64,000 bases of DNA from Egibacteraceae bacterium (lineage in GTDB: Bacteria > Actinomycetota > Nitriliruptoria > Euzebyales > Egibacteraceae), in assembly GCA_030447925.1 (NCBI GenBank), contig JAUJNX010000005.1, positions 183,043-247,042 of the forward strand, read 5' to 3'. Of this stretch, positions 10,421 through 19,112 are shown in pieces. The position numbers and the translations under genes were made by a program. Every line of letters begins with the position of its first letter. The stretch's first letter is position 1. A model generated the notes under the pieces. The model saw only the letters and a list, made by a program, of their open reading frames with translations. It was not told the DNA's origin and did no database searches.

Positions 10421-11293
10421 CTGGGCGGTCTGGGTCGAGGCCGCGCGGCCGCGCACCCTGACGGCCGCGGTCGCGCCGGTGCTCGTGGGCACCGCCGCGG
10501 CGGTCGCCGAGGGCGGCGTCGTCGTGGGCTGGCGGTTCCTCGCCGCGCTCGTCGTCGGCCTGGGCCTGCAGGTCGGGGTGAACTACGCCAACGACTGGTT
10601 CGACGGGGTCCGCGGCGTCGACACCGCCGCCCGGGTCGGGCCGCGGCGCGCGGTCGCCGCGGGGCTGGTGACGCCCGCGGCGATGCGCACCGCGACCATC
10701 GCGGCCCTCGCGGTCGCCGCGGCGGCGGGGCTGGCGCTCGCGGCCGCGGCGGGCTGGGAGCTGGTGCTGGTGGGCGCCGCGGCGATCGCGGCGGCGGTCG
10801 GCTACAGCGGCGGCCCGCGCCCCTACGCCTCCGCCGGTCTGGGCGAGGTGTTCGTGTTCGTGTTCTTCGGCCTGGTCGCCACGGTGGGGGCGGCGTACGT
10901 GCACCTCGAGCGGGTGTCGGGGCTCGCGGTCCTCGCCGCCGTGCCCGTGGGGCTCGTGGCGGTCGCGATCCTGGTCGCCAACAACCTCCGCGACGTGCAC
11001 ACCGACGCCGCCGCCGGCAAGCGCACCCTGGCCGTCCGGGTGGGCGAGCCGGGGACGCGGCGGCTGTACGCGGGGCTCGTCGTGGGAGCGGTGGCGGGGG
11101 TCGTCGCGCTGGCGGTGGCGGCCGGCTCGGGCTGGCCGCTGCTGGGGCTCGCGGCGGCACCGGTCGCCTGGCCGGGAATCCGGGCCGTGCGGGCGGGGCG
11201 GCGGGCCGCGACCTCATCGCCGTGCTGGTCGCCACGGCGCGGGCGCAGCTCGTGCTCGGCGTCGCGCTCGCCGCCGGGCTGGCGGTGGCGTGA
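10362..11293 (+). CDS. menA: 1,4-Dihydroxy-2-naphthoate polyprenyltransferase, late frameshift
   Basis: This UbiA-family membrane prenyltransferase attaches the isoprenoid tail to dihydroxynaphthoate. It shows the two Asp motifs, [11 protein letters not shown] and [20 protein letters not shown], and about eight hydrophobic segments. The frame breaks near 11196-11206; in the shifted frame the last helix ([20 protein letters not shown]) runs to the TGA at 11291-11293, overlapping the menC GTG. The proposed GTG at 10362 lies inside menB; the exact start is uncertain. Order and overlaps indicate a single menBACD transcript. Confidence 0.85.
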
Positions 11294-12291
11294 TCCGCCT
11301 GCGCACGTTCCGCATCCCGCTGCGCGACCGCTTCCGCCGGGTCGGCGCGCGCGAGGGCGTGCTGCTGGAGGGCCCGGCCGGCTGGGGCGAGTTCTCGCCG
11401 TTCCCCGAGTACCCGCCGGAGGTCGCCGCGCGCTGGCTGGGCGCCGCGGTCGAGGCCGCCACGCTGGGCTGGCCCGCCCCCGCCGCGACCGGGTCGCGGT
11501 CAACACGACCGTGTGCCGCCGTCGGTCCCGACCGTGCCCGCGAGCTGGTGCTCGGCGCCGGCTGCGCGACCGCGAAGGTCAAGGTCGCCGAACCCGGCCA
11601 GACCGAGGCCGACGACCTCGCGCGCGTCGAGGCGGTCCGCGACGCGCTCGGCCCGTCCGGGAAGCTCCGGGTCGACGCCAACGGCGCCTGGGACGTCGAC
11701 ACCGCCGCGCGCATGCTGCGCCTGCTCGGCCGCTGGGACCTGGAGTACGCCGAGCAGCCGGTCGCGACCCTGGCGGAGATGGCCCGCCTGCGCGCGCGGG
11801 TCGACGTGCCCCTGGCCGCCGATGAGTCGGTGCGCACCGCCGAGGACCCGCTGCGGGTGGCGGGGCTGGCGGCGGCGGACCTCGTGGTGCTGAAGGTCCA
11901 GCCGCTCGGCGGGGTGTGGGCGGCGCTGCGGGTCGCCGAGGCCTGCGGGCTGCCCGTGGTCGTGTCCTCGGCGGTGGAGACCTCAGTCGGCATCGCCGCC
12001 GGGCTGGCGTTCGCCGCCGCCCTGCCCGAACTGCCCTTCGCCTGCGGGCTGGGGACGGTGCCGATGCTGGCGGGCGACGTCGTCGCCGACCCGCTGGTCC
12101 CCGTCGACGGCCGGCTCGACGTCCGCCGCCCGCGGGCGTCCCACGAGGCGATCGCCCGGTGGAGGCCGCCGGAGCCCGACGCCGCGCGCCTGCTGACCCG
12201 CTACGCGACGGCGTCCGCGGTCCGCCGCCGCACGCTGCCCGGCCGCATCGCCGCCTCCAACCGCCGCCCGGCGGCCGGGGGCGCGGGGTGA
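11290..12291 (+). CDS. menC: o-Succinylbenzoate synthase
   Basis: This 333-residue protein is an enolase-superfamily MenC, which dehydrates SHCHC to o-succinylbenzoate. Visible catalytic elements are the Lys pair in [10 protein letters not shown], the metal ligands in [15 protein letters not shown] and AADES, and the second-half Lys in [11 protein letters not shown]. Residues about 63-75 ([14 protein letters not shown]) look wrong: in another frame the same bases give [10 protein letters not shown], the usual sequence. A pair of compensating indels near 11478 and 11512 therefore probably scrambles about a dozen residues. It starts with a GTG overlapping the end of menA and overlaps menD. Confidence 0.88.
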   Translation: MIRLRTFRIPLRDRFRRVGAREGVLLEGPAGWGEFSPFPEYPPEVAARWLGAAVEAATLGWPAPAATGSRSTRPCAAVGPDRARELVLGAGCATAKVKVAEPGQTEADDLARVEAVRDALGPSGKLRVDANGAWDVDTAARMLRLLGRWDLEYAEQPVATLAEMARLRARVDVPLAADESVRTAEDPLRVAGLAAADLVVLKVQPLGGVWAALRVAEACGLPVVVSSAVETSVGIAAGLAFAAALPELPFACGLGTVPMLAGDVVADPLVPVDGRLDVRRPRASHEAIARWRPPEPDAARLLTRYATASAVRRRTLPGRIAASNRRPAAGGAG

Positions 12292-13361
12292 ACCCGGCCA
12301 CGGCGTTCGCGCAGGTGCTGGTCGACGAGCTGGTCCGCTGCGGGCTCTCCGACGCGGTGCTGGCGCCGGGTCGCGGTCGGCGCCGCTCGCGCTGGCACTG
12401 GCCGCCGACGACCGCGTGCGGCTGTCGGTGCGCATCGACGAGCGCTCCGCGGCGTTCCTCGCCCTCGGCCTGGCCAAGGCGAGCGGGCGGCCCGCCGCGC
12501 TGGTGTGCACCTCGGGCACTGCCGCCGCCAACTTCCTGCCCGCGGTCGTCGAGGCCGACCAGTCGCGCGTGCCCCTGCTGGTCCTGACCGCCGACCGCCC
12601 GCCCGAGCTGCGCGGCACGGGCGCGAACCAGACCATCGACCAGGTCGGCCTCTACGGCGGGTCGGTGCGCTGGTTCTGCGAGGTCGGGGTCCCCGAGGCG
12701 CGGGCCGGGTCGGTCGCCTACTGGCGGTCGGCGGCGTCGCGCGCCTGGGCCGCGGCAGACCGGCGCGGGCGGGCCCGCGGGGCCGGTCCACCTGAACCTG
12801 GCGGTCCTGCCCGACGGGTCGACGCTGGTGGCGGGCTCGAGCATGCCGATCCGCGACCTGGACCTGACCATGCACCCGCGCGACGGCCTGCGCGTCGTCG
12901 CCAACCGCGGCGCCAGCGGGATCGACGGCTTCACTTCGACCGCGCTGGGCGTGGCGCTGGCGGCGGAGGGGCCGGTGGCGGCGCTGTGCGGGGACCTGAC
13001 CTTCCTGCACGACCAGAACGGCCTGCTGGTGCCGCCGGGGTCGCGGCGCCCCGACCTGGTCCTGGTGGTGATCGACAACGACGGCGGCGGGATCTTCTCC
13101 CTGCTGCCCCAGGCCGGCGCGCCGTCCTTCGAGCAGGTCTTCGGCACCCCCCACGGCGTCGACCTGGTCGCGGTCGCCCGCACGGCCGGCTGGCCCGCCA
13201 CCCGCGTGACCGACGCCGAGGACCTCCCCATCGTCCTCACCGACGCCCTCACCACCGGCGGCCCCTCCGTCCTGGTCGTCCCCACCGACCGCGCCGCCAA
13301 CGCCGCCCTCCACACCCAACTCCGCCAGGCCACCACCGCCACCCTCCGCCGCCCCGTCTAG
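12288..13361 (+). pseudogene. menD: MenD (SEPHCHC synthase) with central domain missing and frameshifts
   Basis: MenD is the thiamine-diphosphate enzyme that makes SEPHCHC from isochorismate and 2-oxoglutarate. The N-terminal PYR domain is present ([60 protein letters not shown]). A G is missing near 12367-12371 and a second shift lies near 12755-12780. Directly after the end of PYR (GPVHLNLAV) the sequence jumps to [19 protein letters not shown] and the C-terminal PP domain ([30 protein letters not shown]). The whole central domain, close to 190 residues, is absent: about 357 codons against a usual 550 or so. As written it could not make normal MenD. Confidence 0.85.
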
Positions 13362-13381
13362 ACAACTTTCCTTTCGTCTAT

Positions 13382-13411
13382 TTGTCCGGTTGGTGGGGGT
13401 ACGGGTAGGCT
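13382..13411 (+). promoter_or_regulatory. Promoter upstream of the 24-residue peptide gene
   Basis: TTGTCC (13382-13387) and TAGGCT (13406-13411) are separated by 18 bases, a good actinobacterial housekeeping-type promoter. It lies just after menD and would start transcription near 13418, about 210 bases before the peptide gene. The same TAGGCT box precedes the geranylgeranyl reductase and nuoA genes in this window. Confidence 0.55.
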
Positions 13412-13627
13412 TGAACGGCCACCAGTTGATGCCTCACCGCGCGCTGCCTAGAAGTCCGCGCACCGGAGCAGGAACAAACTTCAAATTTTTGCGCGGCTCC
13501 GCGGTGAATTGAAGACCGAATTGCTAGGTCACACGGCCGAGTAATTCCTCATTCAAGGCCGCCGCAGCGGGCATCCTCTTGATGCCGGCAGGCATACGAC
13601 TCAGACGATGCAAGTGGGAGAAAAACC
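13412..13627 (+). other. Long AT-richer untranslated leader of the peptide gene
   Basis: About 216 bases lie between the promoter and the peptide start. The stretch is clearly poorer in GC than all neighbouring DNA (for example CAAACTTCAAATTTTTG near 13476) and has no supported ORF. A perfect hairpin GGCATC-CTCTT-GATGCC lies at 13570-13586, about 30 bases before the ribosome binding site. No known riboswitch consensus was recognised. A structured regulatory leader is inferred. Confidence 0.4.
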
Positions 13628-13702
13628 ATGAGCCACGCGATCCGTACCTCCACGTCCCGTCCCGCCGCGGCCACCGGCCAGCTGGGCAAGATGGTCTGGT
13701 AG
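13628..13702 (+). CDS. 24-residue peptide, candidate signal or small effector
   Basis: This ORF of 25 codons encodes MSHAIRTSTSRP followed by AAATGQLGKMVW and a stop. GGGAG lies 7 bases before the ATG, an optimal ribosome binding site stronger than that of most neighbours. It has its own promoter and long leader, and a strong hairpin follows 18 bases after the stop. The next gene is a polytopic sensor kinase on the same strand. The peptide is basic, Ser/Thr/Ala-rich and ends in Lys-Met-Val-Trp; it has no Cys and no classical signal peptide. No family is recognised. A kinase ligand, a leader peptide or an independent small protein are all possible. Confidence 0.6.
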   Translation: MSHAIRTSTSRPAAATGQLGKMVW

Positions 13703-13719
13703 GCAGTACACGGGGGGTG

Positions 13720-13741
13720 CCGCGGGCCCCCGGGCCCGCGG
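13720..13741 (+). promoter_or_regulatory. Strong GC hairpin between peptide and kinase genes
   Basis: A perfect 9-bp inverted repeat, CCGCGGGCC and GGCCCGCGG with the loop CCCG, starts 18 bases after the peptide stop. No U tract follows, so it is more likely an attenuator or mRNA-stabilising stem than a full terminator. It would favour high peptide and low kinase expression from one promoter. Confidence 0.5.
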
Positions 13742-13832
13742 CCCAGCCCCTGGGCGCCAGGAACTCTTGCAGACCCCGCCCGCGACCACCGATCCTGTAC
13801 GGAGGGGCAGGCGGCCGGATCAGGGGGACTGC

Positions 13833-15584
13833 GTGAGTCGAGCATCTCCGCGGCGCGGAGGGGCGGCGCAACCGCCCCTGCCCTTCCGTCTGTACACCGT
13901 CGCGCTCGTGGGCGCCGTCGTCGCCCTGCTGCCGGAGGCGTTCGCCGCCCTTCGCGCGCAACCCGTCGATGCCCTCGCCTGGATGGCGGCCCTCTCGCTG
14001 GCCTCCGTCACGGTGATCTCCTACGTGGCCCGGCACCACGTCGAGACGAGCCTCCAGACGCCCGTCGCGGTCGCCTCCGCCGTCCTGCTCCCCCCGCCCC
14101 TCGCGATGCTGACGACCCTCTGCTCGATCACCAGCGACCGGGAACTCCGCGGTGGCGCCAGCCCGTGGATGATCACCTACAACCACGCGCAGCTCGCCCT
14201 CGTGACCTACGTCGCCGCCTTCGTCGCCGACGCCCAGCCGTTCGGGTGGCTGCTGGCGGCACTCGTCGCCATCCCGGTGTACGACGCGGTCAACACACTG
14301 TTCGTCTCGGTGGCGGTGTGGTTGCTCGGCCGTGTGGGCCTGCGCGAGGCCGCCCGGGCCACGTTCACACCCTTCCCCAATGCGCTCCGCAACTACGTGC
14401 TCAGTTCCCTGCTCGCCGTCCTGCTCGTCGTGCTGCACCGCGACGTCGGGCTGTGGGCGTTCGTGCTGTTCGCCGTGCCCGTCGGGTTGGGGTACGCGGC
14501 GATGCGGTCGGCGCGGGAGGCGAGCGACCGCGCGGACGAGCTGACGGCGCGCGTACGGGAGCTCGAGGTCGTGAACCGGCTCGGGACCGGCCTCCTGTCG
14601 GCCCGCGACCGGCAGGCCGTCATGGAACTCGCGGTCGCGTCACTGCGGCAGATCTCCGGGGAGGACGTCGACGCCGCGCAGGTCGTAGTCGCGATCGACG
14701 GCGTCATACCCGAGGGGCTGGTGGCGTGGGACGTCCCGGGGTCGACCGCGCGGGTGGGGTTGCCGCCCGACCTCGATGAGCGGCGGCGGGCTGAGGTCGA
14801 GGTCGTCTGCGGGACGATCGGGCTGGCGCTGCAGCGCCTGGCGGTCGAGGGGGAGCTGCACGAGGCGCAGGTCGCGCAGGCGGCGCTTGCCGAGCAGATC
14901 CTCACCGAGGGAACCACGCAGCGCAGCCGGCTCGCGCTGCTGGTGCACGACGACGTGCTGCCCTACCTCGCGGCCGCCCAGATCCAGGCCGACAACGTGC
15001 TCACCGCTGCGGAGCTGGGCAACACGCCGATGACCATGCGCCTGGCCAACACCGTGCGCGACGCCGTCGAGGGCGGGATCCGGACCCTGCGCCGCGTCCT
15101 GGACGACCTCCAGCGCCAGACGATCGTCCCCGGGGACCTGCTGCCGTCGATCCGCCAGGCGGCGGAGCAGACGCGCGTCGAGCACGGTCTGTTCGTGCAC
15201 ATCGACGCCGACGACTACCGGGGCGGGCTGTCGCACCCCAGTGAGATCCTGCTGACCGAGAGCGTCGCGGGCCTGCTCGCCAACGTCGCCAAGCACGCGC
15301 GCGCCGAGCACGTCCAGGTCCGCCTGGCGTCCGACGAGCAGCGCGTCAGCCTCTCGGTGGCCGACGACGGCATCGGCTTCGACCCGTCGGCGATCCCGGA
15401 GGGCCACCACGGCCTCGCGCTCATGCAGCAGCGCGTCGCCCTGGCCCACGGCCGCTTCCACATCGACTCCGCCCCCGGCCGGGGCGCGGTGGTGGAGATC
15501 AGCGTCCCGACCCTGCGCCCCCAGACCCCGCTCCCCCCACCGCCCGCCGACGACCGCATCCCGGCCCCCGTCACCACCGCGTGA
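13833..15584 (+). CDS. Polytopic membrane sensor histidine kinase
   Basis: This 583-residue protein has an N-terminal membrane domain of about seven hydrophobic segments (residues 20-235), resembling sensory membrane domains seen in some actinobacterial GGDEF and HD-GYP proteins. A coiled coil (DRADELTARVRELEVVNRLG) follows, then a short GAF-like region. The dimerisation box is RSRLALLVHDDVLPYL with the likely phosphorylated His at about residue 372, of the NarL-partner type. The ATPase domain shows GLLANVAKHARAEHV, VADDGIGFD and HHGLALMQQRV. The GTG at 13833 has GGGGG 5 bases upstream. No response regulator gene is adjacent, so its partner must be elsewhere. The peptide gene and hairpin lie directly upstream. 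Confidence 0.88.
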   Translation: MSRASPRRGGAAQPPLPFRLYTVALVGAVVALLPEAFAALRAQPVDALAWMAALSLASVTVISYVARHHVETSLQTPVAVASAVLLPPPLAMLTTLCSITSDRELRGGASPWMITYNHAQLALVTYVAAFVADAQPFGWLLAALVAIPVYDAVNTLFVSVAVWLLGRVGLREAARATFTPFPNALRNYVLSSLLAVLLVVLHRDVGLWAFVLFAVPVGLGYAAMRSAREASDRADELTARVRELEVVNRLGTGLLSARDRQAVMELAVASLRQISGEDVDAAQVVVAIDGVIPEGLVAWDVPGSTARVGLPPDLDERRRAEVEVVCGTIGLALQRLAVEGELHEAQVAQAALAEQILTEGTTQRSRLALLVHDDVLPYLAAAQIQADNVLTAAELGNTPMTMRLANTVRDAVEGGIRTLRRVLDDLQRQTIVPGDLLPSIRQAAEQTRVEHGLFVHIDADDYRGGLSHPSEILLTESVAGLLANVAKHARAEHVQVRLASDEQRVSLSVADDGIGFDPSAIPEGHHGLALMQQRVALAHGRFHIDSAPGRGAVVEISVPTLRPQTPLPPPPADDRIPAPVTTA

Positions 15585-15682
15585 CGCACGGCGGCGGCGT
15601 CAGGGGGTGGGCGGCGCCGCGACCCGGCGCCGCCCGCTACCCTGCGGGTCTCCGCGTCGACCCGAGGGCAGGGGGCTGCACC

Positions 15683-17056
15683 GTGAACCCGATGCTGCGG
15701 TTCGCCGCCCTGCGCGAGGGGCTGCGCCAGTCGCTGTGGTTCCTGCCCACGACGGCGGTGGTGGCCGCGCTGGTCGTCGGCTTCCTGCTCGGCCGGCTCG
15801 TGTCGCCGCCGGGCGGGGACCTGGACTGGCTGCTGTTCAGCGGCGACAACGACAGCGCGCGCGGCCTGCTGTCCACGCTGCTGGGCGCGTTCGTCACCGT
15901 CACCGGGGTCGTGTTCTCGCTCACGATCGTGGCGCTGCAGATCGCGTCCCAGCAGTTCAGCCCCCGGCTGCTGCGCACGTTCCTGCGCAACCGCGGCACC
16001 CAGGTGGCGCTGAGCGTGTTCCTGGCCACCTGCGCCTACCTGACCGCAGTCCTCCAGGCGCTGCCGACCGACGGCGACGACGTCCCGCGGATCGCGGTGA
16101 CCACGGGGATGCTGCTGTCGCTGTGCAGCCTGGGCACCCTCGTCTACTTCATCCACCACATCACCCGCAGCATCCGCGTCGAGGCGATCATGCTCGGCGT
16201 CGAGCGCGAGACCATCGCGGCCATCCGCGCGATCTACCCCGACGCGGCGGCGCCCGCCCCGACGCGGGAGCAGCGCGACCCGCCCCCGGACGCGGCCGTC
16301 CTGCTGGCCGACCGCTCCGGCTACCTCCAGGCCGTCGACCTGCCGGTCCTGGTCGAGGCCGCGCGCGACGCGGGGGCCCTGGTCCGCCTCAACCCCCGCG
16401 TCGGCAGCCACGTCGCCCGCGGCGAGCTGCTCGCCTGGGTGTGGGCCGACCGGCCCGGCGGGACGGTCGGGGACCCGCGCCGCCTGGAGGCCGGCCTCGC
16501 CGACGGCCTGCAGCTCGGCTTCGACCGGACCATGCGCCAGGACGTCGCCTTCGGGCTGGGCCAGCTCGTCGACATCGCCATCCGCGCGATCTCGCCCGCC
16601 ATCAACGACCCGCGCACCGCGGTCGAGGCGACCCACCACCTCGCGGTGCTGGTCTGCGAGCTGGGTCCGCGCCACCTGCACTGGCTGGTCGGCACCGACC
16701 GCGACGGCACCGTGCGCGCGGTCGTCGAGCGCCCCACCTTCCAGGACTACCTGGCCCTGGCGCTGGACCAGATCCGCCGCTACGGCGCCGGCGAGCCGCT
16801 GGTCACCACCTCGCTGCTGGAGCTGCTGGGCGACTGCGCGGGCGCGGTCGACGCGGGGCGCCGCGACGCCCTCCTGCGCCATGTCGACCTCATCGTGGAG
16901 GCCGCGGAGCGGGCCACGGTCCAGGCGGGCGACCTCGCCCCCGTCCTGGCCACCGCGGCGGAGACCCGCCGGCGCATCGACCGCCTCTGCGGCGACCCCG
17001 CCGCCGTCCCCCCGCCCCGCCACGGCCAGGAGCGCCCGCTCACCCCCCGCTCCTGA
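15683..17056 (+). CDS. DUF2254 family membrane protein
   Basis: This 457-residue protein has four N-terminal hydrophobic segments (about residues 15-40, 65-90, 115-135, 145-165), and includes the family hallmarks SLTIVALQIASQQFSPRLLR and FIHHITRSI. The soluble part contains AISPAINDPRTAVEATHHL, also typical of DUF2254. The function of the family is unknown. The GTG at 15683 has GGGGG 7 bases upstream and follows the kinase gene by about 100 bases; it ends 16 bases before the convergent menF. Confidence 0.88.
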   Translation: MNPMLRFAALREGLRQSLWFLPTTAVVAALVVGFLLGRLVSPPGGDLDWLLFSGDNDSARGLLSTLLGAFVTVTGVVFSLTIVALQIASQQFSPRLLRTFLRNRGTQVALSVFLATCAYLTAVLQALPTDGDDVPRIAVTTGMLLSLCSLGTLVYFIHHITRSIRVEAIMLGVERETIAAIRAIYPDAAAPAPTREQRDPPPDAAVLLADRSGYLQAVDLPVLVEAARDAGALVRLNPRVGSHVARGELLAWVWADRPGGTVGDPRRLEAGLADGLQLGFDRTMRQDVAFGLGQLVDIAIRAISPAINDPRTAVEATHHLAVLVCELGPRHLHWLVGTDRDGTVRAVVERPTFQDYLALALDQIRRYGAGEPLVTTSLLELLGDCAGAVDAGRRDALLRHVDLIVEAAERATVQAGDLAPVLATAAETRRRIDRLCGDPAAVPPPRHGQERPLTPRS

Positions 17057-17072
17057 CCCCGGGTCCCGGCGG

Positions 17073-19112
17073 TCAGCTCTCGAGGGCGGACTGCATGGCG
17101 CGCAGCTTGAGGCGGGTCTCGTCCAGCTCGGCCTCCGGCAGGGAGCTGCCGACGACGCCGGCGCCGGCGAACAGGCGGGCGCCGGTGGGGGTGAGCTCGG
17201 CGCAGCGCAGGGCGATGCCGAACTCGCCGTCGCCGGTCGCGTCGACCCAGCCGACGGGGCCGCTGTAGCGGCCGCGGTCCATGCCCTCGCGCTCGCGGAT
17301 GCGGGCCAGGGCGAGGTCGCGCGGGGTGCCGCAGACCGCGGCGGTGGGGTGCAGGGCGGCGACGAGGTCCAGGGCGGTGGCGGGCCCGGCCAGCTCGCCC
17401 TCGACGCGGGTGGCCAGGTGCTGGACGTTGTCGAGGCGCAGCAGCGTGGGTTCGGGGTCCACGCGCAGGGTCGCGGTCAGCGGGGCGAGGACGTCGCGGA
17501 CCGACGCGACCGACAGGGCGTGCTCGTGGGTGTCCTTGGCGGAGTCGCGCAGGGCGGCGGCCAGGGCGGCGTCCTCGGCGGCGTCGGCCCCCCGGCGCGT
17601 CGACCCGGCCAGCACCAGCGACGCGACCGTCCGCCCGCTGCGGCGCAGGAGCAGCTCGGGCGTCGCGCCGATCAGGCCGTCGACCAGGAACGTCCAGCAG
17701 TGGGGGAAGCGCTCGGCGAGGCGGGCGGCGAGCAGGCGCGGGTCGAGGCGCTCGGGGGCGTCGACCAGGACGTCGCGGGCCAGGACGGCCTTGCGCAGGC
17801 CGGTGCCCGCGCGCACCTCGGCGGCGACCGCGTCGACCGCCTCCATCCACGCCAGCTCGGGCAGCGACGCGCCGCGGTGGACCAGGCGCCGGGCGGGCAG
17901 CGGCCGCGGTCCATGCCCTCGCGCTCGCCGGACGGGGCCGCGCCGCAGACCGCGGCGGTGTAGCGGTCCAGGGCGGTCCATGCCCTCGCGCTCGCGGATG
18001 CGGGGCCAGGTCCACGCGAGGTCGCGCGGGTGACCCGCACCGACCGCGGCGTGGGGTGGGGTCGCGCAGGGCGGCGCCCAGGGAGCGTCCTCGGCGGGTG
18101 CCCCCGGCGCGTCGAGGCCAGCACCAGCGACGGCTCCGCTGCGGCGCAGGGCGGTCGGCGGGCCGTCGACCAGGGCCAGCTCGCCCTCGACGCGGGTGGC
18201 CAGGTGCTGGACGTTGTCGAGGCGCAGCAGCGTGGGTTCAGGGTCCACGCGCAGGGTCGCGGTCAGCGGGCGACGTCGCGGACCGACGCGACCGACAGGG
18301 CGTGCTGCTCCTCGGTCAGCCACTCGACGCAGGGCGTGCTCGTGGGTGTCCTTGGCGGAGTCGCGCAGGGCGGCGCCCAGGGCGGCGTCCTCGGCGGCGT
18401 CGGCCCCCGGCGCGTCGACCCGGCCAGCACCAGCGACGCGACCGTCCGCCCGCTGCGGCGCAGGAGCAGCTCGGGCGTCGCGCCGATCAGGCCGTCGACC
18501 AGGAACGTCCAGGAACGGCACGTGGGGGACCGCCTCCATCCAGCGCTCGGCGAGGCGGGCGGCGAGCAGGCGCGGGTCGAGGCGCTCGGGGCGTCGACCA
18601 GGACGTCGCGGGCCAGGACGGCCTTGCGCCGCCCGCGCGCACCTCGGCGGCGACCGCGTCGACCGCCTCCATCCACGCCAGCCGGGCGCGACGCGCCGGG
18701 TGGACAGAGTGGACCCCGACGGCGCCGGGCGGGCAGCGGTGGACCCCGGGCGGGGCGCGGCAGCGGGGCCGCGCCGAGCGCGGTCAGGTGGTCCGCCCGC
18801 CCGCCCGGCGCAGCACGGCCGCGGGCACGACCACGACGGACCCCGCGGTGTCGGGGTCGAAGGTGAAGCTTTGGCCAGCGCGACGGCGCCCGGCGGGAGC
18901 GCGGCGGTCGGCCGGCGCTCGTAGCGCCCGGGGCCCGCGCCGGGGTCCAGCCGCGCGGCCTCGCCCCAGCCGACCAGGCCCTCCCCGCGCCGCACCCACG
19001 CGATCCCGTCCCGCGCGCGGGAGCCACTCCAGCAGCGCTCGCGGGTCGTCGACGCCGATCGTGGCGTCCTCGGCCCGCGCCGCAGCGCCGCGGTGGTGGG
19101 GGCGAAGGTCAC
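17073..19112 (-). pseudogene. menF: Isochorismate synthase with a scrambled internal duplication
   Basis: MenF converts chorismate to isochorismate, the first menaquinone step. An intact catalytic half runs from about 17876 down to 17073 (SLPELAWMEAVDAVAAEVRA, VLAGSTRRGADAAED, GTPRDLALARIREREGMDRG, GPVGWVDATGDGEFGIALRC). The N-terminal part lies at about 19112-18785 (VTFAPTTAAL, RAEDATIGVDDPRALLEWL, SFTFDPDTAGSVVVVPA) and changes frame. Between them, 17880-18720 holds a garbled second copy of the catalytic region. Without that block the gene would encode about 400 residues, the normal size. The GTG at 19112 overlaps the stop of the preceding ORF. Confidence 0.8.
17880..18720 (-). repeat. Rearranged direct duplication of menF catalytic sequence
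   Basis: Bases 18175-18690 repeat 17390-17860 in the same order and strand, nearly identically, with many short insertions and deletions. Additional scraps are interleaved: the piece around GGTCCATGCCCTCGCGCTCG occurs near 17275 and twice more near 17910 and 17975. A piece of 17550-17645 recurs near 18065-18150. A segment of about 22 bases from cobN (near 19426, encoding VEWLTEEQ) is inserted near 18305. The block looks stitched from local pieces. Confidence 0.75.

Noticed and set aside
13412..13627. A known riboswitch in the peptide leader
   Set aside because: No consensus core of c-di-GMP, cobalamin, SAM, TPP or ydaO types was recognised.
13628..13702. Peptide as a ComX pheromone, lantibiotic or lasso precursor
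   Set aside because: There is no prenyltransferase, modification enzyme, Cys or protease gene nearby, and the Trp is the very last residue rather than internal. Only the peptide-kinase arrangement is supported.
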